Below are positions 55,701 to 64,000 of a stretch of 64,000 nucleotides of DNA, one piece after another. The position numbers were made by a program, and so were the translations under genes. This DNA is from Helichrysum umbraculigerum (Eukaryota > Streptophyta > Magnoliopsida > Asterales > Asteraceae): assembly GCA_949592205.1 (NCBI GenBank), contig CATIUR010000006.1:66460001-66524000 (forward strand), given 5' to 3'. The first letter of the stretch is position 1, and each line of letters opens with the position of its first letter. The notes beneath the pieces were generated by a model. That model worked only from the letters and a program-made list of their open reading frames with translations, did not search any database and was not told where the DNA came from.

Positions 55701-58700
55701 AATGCACAAGTATTCTTTGCAATGATGATGGTTCCACTGTTCCTTTAACTGCCAACATTAGAGCTGAGCTGGAATCCAGATTTTCGAGGTAAAGACTATT
55801 TAGCTTAAAATTGTTCGCCCCTGGACTTTACGTGTTGATAGTTAAGCTTTTGAGAAATATATGGGAAACGTTGCATGCTCACATAAGTTATTTATTTTTT
55901 TCAGTATACTATTAAACTGTATGCTTTGCTTTTCACTACTTATCATTTTTAAGTCATCGATGTCACATTTAAATCATCTAAATCTTTAAATATCCTCTTT
56001 TCTTCCTTCTGTTAAGTTATATTCTGTGTCTCTCAGTTTTGCAGGAAAAGATACTTTAAGATGTCTTGCACTTGCCCTAAAAAGGATGCCCCCAGGTCAT
56101 CAGAATATTTCCTTAGATGACGAGAAAGACCTTACATTTATTGGGTTGGTATGCTTTCTTTCCAAACATTATATCTGTTCGTTTAGTCAAAACTTCACCA
56201 TTGTTTTGTGCCCAGATTTGTGGTTGTATCTCTTTCTGCAACAGATTGTTTTCCATTACAAGGTGTACCTGATGTATTATCGTTCAATGTGTTTATTTGA
56301 ATAAACAAATAACAGCAGAACTTGATGTTTCTGATGTAATTACTGATTAAAGAACAGTCTTTTATCCATTAAGTATTAAAATAGAAGAACAAGTAATGGT
56401 TAAAAGATCAAAAAGGTTAATCGTAATGGCTTCTATAAATCTGTAGAAAAGAAAAAAAAACATATATCTTGCTTGTTTTATCTGTTGAATTTGATGGTTT
56501 GTTTGTATCACTTTTATATGTTTTGGGTTACCTGTATTTTTGGTTGTATCTATATTTACTTATGGTCATGTTATGGTTTGTCCCACCCTCTGTTACTTCT
56601 AGGTCGGAATGCTTGATCCACCAAGAGAGGAAGTAAGAAATGCTATACTTGCATGCATGACAGCTGGCATACGTGTTATGGTTGTGACCGGAGATAACAA
56701 GGTAACTAAGTTAATGTCTTCGTTTTTAGAATGAAACAATGATAATTCTGATGCATAGAGTACCTTCGGCCTCCAACTCCTTTGACTTAGCCGTCGTTTC
56801 TTTGGTTAACATATGAAGTCTATATTCATAACTATTCGAAGATCTAAGGGTCATAAATGATAATTTACAATTGTCATAATCTATCCAATTTAATTTAATA
56901 TTTATTTAGTTTTGGTTATGATTTATCTAGATTTGATTTATAATTATTTTTATTATTGTTTTCTTTTCCATCAAGTTTAGTGTAGGGTTAGAACTCTATA
57001 TAAACATTTGAATGTATTAGGGTTTGAGTTAGTTGAAGTTGAATAAAAGAATTATTGAAAGAGAGTATTCTCGAGAAGTCCCGTTTCGGGCACCCGTTTA
57101 GGGTTTATCGAAATTCCGTTCGTTGTTTATTGTGTGATTTCTTCGATTTACAAACACCCCGTCATCATTTGGTATCAGAGCATAGGTTCGGGAGAAGAAA
57201 TCACACAACCAAAAGAAGCCAATCGAGAAATACGATAATATTCCGTCCATTTTCGTCATACTCTGCGCAGCTGCGAGAGAATTGACGCCCCGGATTCGTT
57301 AACCGTCGGATCGTTGTGATTTTCGGATATGTGGTTAAGAACACATTGCCGCATAATCTGACCGTTGGGATTTTCGAGTTGATCGTTCTACCAGGAGATA
57401 ATAATTTCCGAAGTTGCTGCAGTTTTCTAAACCGTATATGTTTTGATTTTGGTAATCGTAGATTCGCCGGAAGAGGCAACGATATAACCAACCGCCAATA
57501 TGCACATGTGTTAAATGATGAAGATTCCATAAACAATTGGAGGAACTTCATACGGATTCCAAAAACGAGCCAACCGTAGAGTCGCCGAATGAGGCAACGG
57601 AAACGCGAGTGAGGAAGAAGTCCCCGGAAGATTTTATCGTATGATTTTATCGGATGTTTTGAACAAGATGGATCATGGTTCTCTTTGGAGAAGCCGTGTT
57701 AAGGAAACGAAGGGGGGTTTGAAAGTTTCAGAGTTCGAGACTTGGAAAGACAAGACTCGAGGACTAGTCTTTTCCAAGAGGGGAAGAATGATGCATAGAG
57801 TACCTTCGGCCTCCAACTCCTTTGACTTAGCCGTCGTTTCTTTGGTTAACATATGAAGTCTATATTCATAACTATTCGAAGATCTAAGGGTCATAAATGA
57901 TAATTTACAATTGTCATAATCTATCCAATTTAATTTAATATTTATTTAGTTTTGGTTATGATTTATCTAGATTTGATTTATAATTATTTTTATTATTGTT
58001 TTCTTTTCCATCAAGTTCAGTGTAGGGTTAGAACTCTATATAAACATTTGAATGTATTAGGGTTTGAGTTAGTTGAAGTTGAATAAAAGAATTATTGAAA
58101 GAGAGTATTCTCGAGAAGTCCCGTTTCGGGCACCCGTTTAGGGTTTATCGAAATTCCGTTCGTTGTTTATTGTGTGATTTCTTCGATTTACAAACACCCC
58201 GTCATCAAATTCTTTTATCATTATAATTATTATTCTAATCTGTGATGGAACTTGTAGACTACCGCAGAGTCATTGTGTCGGAAGATAGGTGCTTTTGATC
58301 ACTTTGAAGATTTTGTGGGACGTTCATTCACTGCTTCAGAGTTTGAAAACCTTCCAGCTTCGGAGAAGTCGATGGCATTGCAACAGATGGCACTTTTTAC
58401 TAGGTATCCTAGTTTAGTTTTTAATGGCAGATTTCATGCATTACATCTGGCAGCGTCAATTTCAACCCATTTACTTATGAGTGGGTCAAATTGGGTTATG
58501 GTTTATCCAAGGTTGTAAAAATCGCTAGTCGGGGACTAATCGGTCGAGACCTTGTAGGGACTAATCGGCCAAGTCGGGGACTAATCAGGGACTAGTCGGA
58601 TTAGACTTTTTTTTAAAATTTAAATAGAGTAATAAATTTACAAATTATGTGTGTTAGCTTAAAACATAAACATACATATAATTGTCTAGAAACATAAACA

Positions 58701-61700
58701 TACATATAATTGTCTAGAAACATAAACATAAACATAATTGTCTGAAAACATAAACATAACCGTTCAATTGTTCAAATACTTCTAGTTTGACTAATTTTAA
58801 AATGTTGACCAAGTTTGACTTCAACCGTTTTTAACCAATTAATCCCGACTTTGATCGAATAATCCCAACTTTGACTCTTTGACCGACTTTCAAGTCAGAA
58901 CAAGGCTAGTCGGCTCGGAGTAGCCCTAAATGGGGACTAGTTGGGGATTAATCGGGACTTTTACAACGCTGGATTTATCCCCATGGGTGAAATGGTTTAA
59001 TGAATAATTTTGGTAAAAGTAAATGGGTCAAATGAGTTCAAAGTCGTTCAAATTGTATTTGCGGCTTACTTCGAAATGCTTTTATATCTGAAGTAAAGAT
59101 AAAGATTATTATACTAATAGCATAGACTTCTAGTTATAAATTACACATTCACTCTCTATAAAATACAGGTGAAAGTTTTGACCTGTGTAAAATGCAACCT
59201 GTTTCAACCTGAAAAGAATACTGTCCCTTTTCATTTCTCTCCTAAAAGGTAAAATGCTTATAGAATAATGAACTGCTACAATGTTTATTTGGTGTCTTTT
59301 AGGGTTGAACCATCTCACAAAAAGATGCTGGTGGAAGCACTACAACATCAAAATGAAGTGGTAAGTCCGCTGAATATCCGTTATTATGGTTGTAAGGATG
59401 TGTTAAGGTATTATTTTTTAGTTTGGCATACCCTAAAAGTCAGATTTTCTAATCTCTGTTAGCTATTAAGGGAGTGCTAAGTTGTATAATGTGCTCAAGT
59501 TTTATGGGGATTTAAGTACGGTAGTACCTATCGAAATTTCATGTTTTACATACACACTGTTTAATTCTTCTATTTTTACTGATTGACAAATGAAGCTACC
59601 CTTTTGTTTGAAGGTTGCCATGACTGGAGATGGGGTCAATGATGCTCCTGCATTAAAGAAGGCAGACATAGGAATTGCCATGGGATCAGGAACTGCAGTT
59701 GCCAAGGTATTATTATTACCCTTGTTAATTTTTATTATCAGAATTCATAATTTTGGTTCCAGTACATATCCAGATAGTGGAGTTGGAGTGGACATTTCTG
59801 TAAATAGTGAAGTGGACATTTGTGTAGTTAGTGAATTTGTACAGACCATCTTTATACGTGTCACTTATCTAACTCTTGCTTTTTTACTTCTTTGTTATAA
59901 TACTCAAAAAAGGATAACAAATCATTGTGCTTCCACTATAATGCCTTAATGTATTAGGGTTTCATGATTACAAATGTCAATTCTTAAGTGATTGCAATTG
60001 TTAAGCTAATTATTAACATATTTATGATGCAGCAATATTATTGCACATATAAAAGTGCATGATTGAGTTCAGAACTTCTAAGAAGTTATGAATACTCGGT
60101 GTTCCTATGTGTGAACTCCAAAAGTCCAAAATAAAACCAATAGAATGAATTTATCTCGATAACCCCTACTTACATATATGAAGTACTCCAACTTGATATT
60201 TGTCATAATTGTTTTTTGGTTTTCCCTATTTCTTTATGGTGCTGTCCTTGGAATCACCTTTTTTTGATTATTATTATTATTTTTTCTTTTTTGCATAATT
60301 GTTTAAACTTCTGCACATTCCTGTAACTGGATTATTGTCGATGTGTTATCAGAGTGCTTCGGACATGGTTTTGGCTGATGACAATTTCGCCACTATTGTT
60401 GCGGTAAGCTTCTTGCACAGTGTCATTTGATTAATCATTTGCATCATCATGAATTCAATGTTTCTCTTGGAGTTTATACATCAGAACTCTTCTTGAAGAC
60501 TAACGTGATGTGGTTCCTTCAGGCTGTTGCAGAAGGCAGAGCTATATACAATAACACAAAGCAGTTCATCAGATATATGATTTCTTCAAATATTGGAGAA
60601 GTAGTATGTATTTTTGTTGCAGCTGTACTTGGAATACCTGATACTCTTGTCCCTGTAAGCTGCTTCCAGTTCTGTACTTATGTGTTATTACATATTTTAT
60701 CCCTCCATTTTACCAATTATATTGTGCAATAGAGAGCTACGGTTGATTTTCTAAAGAATCTTCAAATATTTCACAAACAGAATTGATGTGTTTGTTTTGC
60801 TAAATCTGATGATTATGAGAACAAATTTAGTTAACGTGGTGTAGGATTGTAGTTAATGTGTTATTCGTCAGAACACAGTGGTACATATTGCTTAAAAAGT
60901 TGAAAGATAAAGCCCTTCTGAGTTGGGACTGATGTAGCGTTATATACTTTCATGCACAACTTCTTACTAAAACCAGATCAATGTACAAGTGTTATTTTTT
61001 TTTATAATAATACATTCATTTATTCATATAAGGAAAATACAGAGTTTGAGTTATATTTACTTGCAATATATGTAAAATACTGAAAATGAGTTTCAAGAAT
61101 ATATTTGTGCGTGAGAGGGTGCAATGCATGAATTGCTAGTGAACACATTGTAAGCCGACAGATACCTATAGTCAGCAGTAAGGATCTATATTGACCCAAA
61201 ATATGATGCAGAACTCTATTTTTTTTTTTCAGAACTCTATACTTGTCACATAAGTGACTCCTTGTGTATTATATTAACTAGAGTAAGGGGCAAATAATTC
61301 TTATACATGCTGATCTTTATTTTTAGTCTTAATTGGATAAATAATTGCCCATTCAAACTGAATCATCACTCTTCTCCAGGTGCAACTTCTCTGGGTAAAT
61401 TTGGTTACAGATGGATTACCTGCTACAGCAATTGGTTTCAATAAGCAAGATTCCGATGTTATGAAAGCTAGGCCTCGAAAGGTATACTTTTTGTTGCTTT
61501 CTTTTTGATGCATCACATCTTACACGGTAGGCCTGTATCTTTAAAATGCAACTTTTTGAATCACAGGTTAATGAAGCTGTTGTCACTGGGTGGCTATTCT
61601 TCCGTTATTTAGTGATTGGAGGTAATCATGGCATTACTTTGTTAAATTCAACAACTTATATGCATGCTGGTAAATATATTTTCAAGTATGTGTGCTCACT

Positions 61701-63562
61701 CTTATATATATATTGGAAGAAAAAGGTGAATGTTATATAGATCCATGTCTTGAATCCTTAATGATATTGAAACCCATCAAAGCAGCCTCTTAATGTATGC
61801 TTTTAGTATGCAAATGTAATAACTTGAAACTTCATGTCTTGAAACTTCATACACTGCAACTTGACTCATTCTCTTTTGTCAATTATCCAATACTTTTGTC
61901 TCTTTGTAATTCAGTTAATAAAAGTTACATATTGATCTGGTTTATGCAGCTTATGTTGGACTTGCAACCGTTGCGGGTTTCATATGGTGGTTTATCTACT
62001 CGGACACTGGTCCAAAAATACCATATAGCGAACTGGTAAATATTTTAATCATTAACCTTGCTTAAGCTCTATCATAATGCTACATAGTTTTACAAGTTTA
62101 AAATTTTCCCTTTTTGCTGCAGATGAATTTCGACAGTTGTTTAAAACGTGAAACTACATACCCTTGCGGTATATTTAGTGATCGACACCCATCAACTGTT
62201 GCAATGACAGTGCTTGTTGTTGTTGAAATGTTCAACGCGCTGAACAATCTCAGTGAAAATCAATCCCTTGTGTGAGTATTTGTTCTTATGCGCTTATTTT
62301 CCAAATGCAATTCGAAATGTTATTCAATTTGCTCTTTGAACATGTGTTGGAGATGGAGATTGAGGACATGCTTGTAAATAACTAACACTTAAATGAATAT
62401 TTCAGTGTTATACCTCCGTGGAGTAATTTATGGCTTGTTGGTTCTATTGGTGTGACCATGTTACTTCACTGCCTCATTTTGTATGTCCAACCACTATCGG
62501 TTCTCTTTTCTGTAAGTTTCTACTCTCTCTTTCCATTTCTTTTGTGGAATAATATATTGTCTCTCTTTGGGAAATCTTATTTGAATCACTGTATTTTCAT
62601 CGCAGGTGGTGCCATTAACTTGGGATGAGTGGACTACTGTTTTGTATTTATCCTTTCCTGTAAGTTGCTTCATCTTCAAACAGTTTTACATAACAATTCT
62701 ATCAATGCATTTGCAATTTAACATAAAAAGCATAAATTACAGCACTGTTTTAATTACAAAATTTTGTAAACAGTAAAATGGCTGTAAAATGTTGTCATTG
62801 GCTCTCCTAAAATTTGTCGACTGACGGTATCCACAACATTCTTTTTAGTCAAGAAGTACCCTTATGAATACCTATTACATGTAGAGAATCTGTGTTATAA
62901 TGTGAATATATACAGCTTCCCTGTCGTGTATCCTGTTTCTGCAGATTACTTTATATATAAGCTTCTGACATTATCATTTTTTTGCACTTGAGTAATTAGT
63001 TGTTTGTTATGATGTAGGTAATAATTATTGACGAGATACTGAAATTTTTCTCCAGAAATTCTATTGGTATGTTTCCCATTACGTTTCACCCGTTCTCATA
63101 CAAGTTAAGCTATTTCTCTAGTAACAAAAATCATAATGTGCACGTTTTTAGTAGTTATCTTCAACACTTTTCATTTGGGTTGCCTTAGAAATATGGAACC
63201 TTTTTTTTGTGTGCATTCAACTGCATAGATCATTTCTGTAAAGTATTCGAAAGATGGAGAAAGAAGCGTTTGCAGGTGAAACCAACCCGACCCTGCCACA
63301 TGTTCTGCCTATGCATAAAAAATAACCTATTTCAACCCCGACCGGTTCTGATCCATTACCCAACATTCCCTAGTTGTCACTTCTAATATTACATCTATAT
63401 TCAGAGTCGGTAGATCATAGTAATGTTTTCCCAACCTCTTATTATTTACCTTATTATTTGATAATGCTGATGTTTTATATTATGAACCTAGGCATGAGAT
63501 TTAATCTTAGATTATGGAGGAGACCCGATTTCCTTCCCAGAAGAGAAGTACGTGATAAATGA
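48190..63562 (+). CDS. ECA3: ECA3-type P2A Ca2+/Mn2+-transporting ATPase, 34 exons
   Basis: Predicted 1002-residue P-type ATPase, very close to Arabidopsis ECA3, which loads Ca2+ and Mn2+ into Golgi/endosomal compartments. Exons: 48190-48222, 48353-48403, 48505-48538, 50452-50469, 50568-50704, 51423-51497, 51797-51842, 51929-51988, 52111-52191, 52437-52522, 52948-53049, 53124-53177, 53809-53910, 54009-54067, 54285-54429, 54840-54947, 55027-55179, 55333-55437, 55592-55788, 56037-56148, 56603-56701, 58258-58403, 59303-59360, 59614-59706, 60353-60403, 60523-60654, 61380-61481, 61567-61621, 61950-62035, 62123-62271, 62406-62511, 62606-62659, 63018-63066, 63492-63562. All junctions keep frame and use GT-AG. 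Motifs: actuator TGES 178-181; TM4 PEGLP 304-308; phosphorylated D347 in DKTGT; nucleotide-binding KGAPE 511-515; hinge GDGVND 692-697; TM6 ion-site N786 and D790. C-terminus is basic (ends RREVRDK). No residue of the transport cycle appears lost despite transposon-filled introns. Confidence 0.96.
50074..50367. mobile_element. Mutator-type MITE in ECA3 intron 3
   Basis: 294 bp with long inverted arms: GGCTTAAGTGCACGAAAATG on the left versus GGCTTGCACGAAAATATAAT on the right (reverse complement), homology continuing for over 100 bp through TGACATTCA and TATTGTATGTATTTT. Flanks TAATTTTTA (50065-50073) and TAATTTTTG (50368-50376) match at 8 of 9, fitting a 9-bp Mutator-type duplication. Confidence 0.72.
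52258..52306. repeat. (TA)n microsatellite in ECA3 intron 9
   Basis: About 24 TA units 67 bp after the exon 9 donor site. Confidence 0.95.
52666..52705. repeat. (ATT)n microsatellite in ECA3 intron 10
   Basis: About twelve ATT units embedded in a T-rich intron stretch. Confidence 0.93.
53247..53553. mobile_element. Diverged hAT-type MITE in ECA3 intron 12
   Basis: The left end TAGTGGTGTTAAGATGGGT and right end (reverse complement) TAGAGGTGGCAATTTCAA match the family seen in NAT intron 8. The interior has the same GGGTTGGG, GGGTCAAAATG and TTGACCCATTT phrases. No 8-bp duplication is visible, so the copy is old or an edge is displaced. Confidence 0.58.
56749..58207 (+). mobile_element. TRIM-like LTR element in ECA3 intron 21, TSD AATTC
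   Basis: 1459 bp in the gene's orientation: LTRs of 419 bp each (56749-57167 and 57789-58207) start TGATG and end CATCA, with AATTC duplicated at 56744-56748 and 58208-58212. The PBS TGGTATCAGAGC is at 57170-57181 and the purine tract CCAAGAGGGGAAGAA stands before the second LTR. I could find only one difference between the LTRs (a T/C near 56975/58017). The interior is 621 bp and its open frames show no gag or pol motif. It is therefore a recent, non-autonomous insertion dependent on another element. Confidence 0.93.
58509..58972. mobile_element. Probable hAT-type MITE in ECA3 intron 22
   Basis: Ends AAGGTTGTAAAAATC and (reverse complement) CCAGCGTTGTAAAAGTC are similar once offset by two bases; flanks GTTTATCC (58501-58508) and ATTTATCC (58973-58980) match at 7 of 8. 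The interior carries GGGACTAATCGG subterminal motifs and, at about 58660-58755, three tandem copies of an AAACATAAACATACATATAA unit followed by TTGTCTAG. It lies inside older MITE-like sequence with GGGTCAAAT phrases on both sides. Confidence 0.6.
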
Positions 63563-64000
63563 TTTCAAGATCCCATTTGATTCAAAAGCATACGTTAATT
63601 ATGTCCACTGGCGTTCTCCGGCTGTTGAGGAAAATTGTCACCACAGGTACACAATACAAGTGCATATGGTCTATAGAGATGAAACCCTTTCTGGTTTTTA
63701 GGTTATACTTCGTATGTTGTAACAAAATTTAAAAAGAATTGTAGAACTTTAGACACGTTTATTAGCATTCCTGATAGTTCTTACATAGCCCTTGTATTTT
63801 AATTTAATTTTGACAAACCTGATGCTAGCATTGCCTGTTGCTATATCCTTTTTCAAGTTAATCAATGTTGCATTCAATAATGTTATTGCCTTCGTATATC
63901 CTTGAAATCGTCATTCAATTCTTCTGGGATCAGATTTTGGTGTTAATTTAGAAAATAAGTAATGTTATATGGACTTTAAAGCCATCTATAATGCAAGTTT
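63563..64000. other. ECA3 3' UTR and downstream flank
   Basis: Begins directly after the ECA3 stop codon. No second gene is recognised before the window ends. T-rich stretches near 63780-63830 could carry polyadenylation signals, but none is decisive. Confidence 0.5.

Noticed and set aside
57201..57579. Overlapping open frames within the TRIM-like element
   Set aside because: No gag or pol motif; the element is too short to encode its own enzymes and the frames overlap on opposite strands.

Overview
The window is nuclear DNA from a flowering plant. It holds two complete intron-rich plant genes, several lineages of plant LTR retrotransposon, MITEs, a Helitron terminus and long AT-rich spacers. 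Both genes are eudicot-like; the repeat content would suit a TE-rich genome such as those of Asteraceae, but that placement is an impression, not a demonstration.

Layout. 1-4740: decayed minus-strand Ty3/Gypsy element of the Tat type (integrase scrap, broken gag, PBS-like motif, GGATCC-rich LTR/leader). 5813-6441: non-autonomous hAT element with an exact 8-bp target duplication. 7062-16023: Mutator-like element whose terminal inverted repeats contain telomere-like TTTAGGG repeats; an 8.2-kb non-coding LTR element (LARD-like, TSD ATAGG) has inserted into those repeats. 18806-22706: remnants of three retroelements joined end to end (Gypsy-type LTR, Ty1/Copia RT/RNase H fragment with its LTR, Copia gag zinc-knuckle fragment with a different LTR). 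23828-25630: small MITE-like and Helitron-like ends. 26345-30428: a 14-exon nucleobase-ascorbate transporter gene. 30879-46863: a four-layer nest of LTR sequences that target duplications allow to be taken apart: an outer minus-strand solo LTR was hit by a full-length Tekay-type chromovirus (31504-39746, TSD AAAGT) and by a plus-strand solo LTR (40817-46000, TSD ATAGT), and the latter was hit by a third solo LTR (43163-45916, TSD TTTAC). 48190-63562: a 34-exon gene for an ECA3-type P2A calcium/manganese ATPase, carrying a very young TRIM-like element (TSD AATTC) in intron 21 and several MITEs in other introns.

Both cellular genes are on the plus strand, encode membrane transporters and look functional: open reading across all exons, family motifs in place. 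They show no sign of acting together; they are neighbours separated by the 16-kb transposon nest. Every other long open frame is either retrotransposon coding sequence or chance.

The most interesting pattern is that LTRs of different families here each carry a mid-LTR cluster of short palindromes, with a sequence private to each family or copy: GAAGCCGCCGGCTTC, TACCCGCCGGGTA, CGACACTT..AAGTGTCG, CGTCGCATATAGCGACG and CCATACGCCGTATGG. In the solo-LTR nest the flanking LTR sequence is clearly homologous while the cassette is not. I saw no bacterial-type system, CRISPR array or tRNA/rRNA gene.
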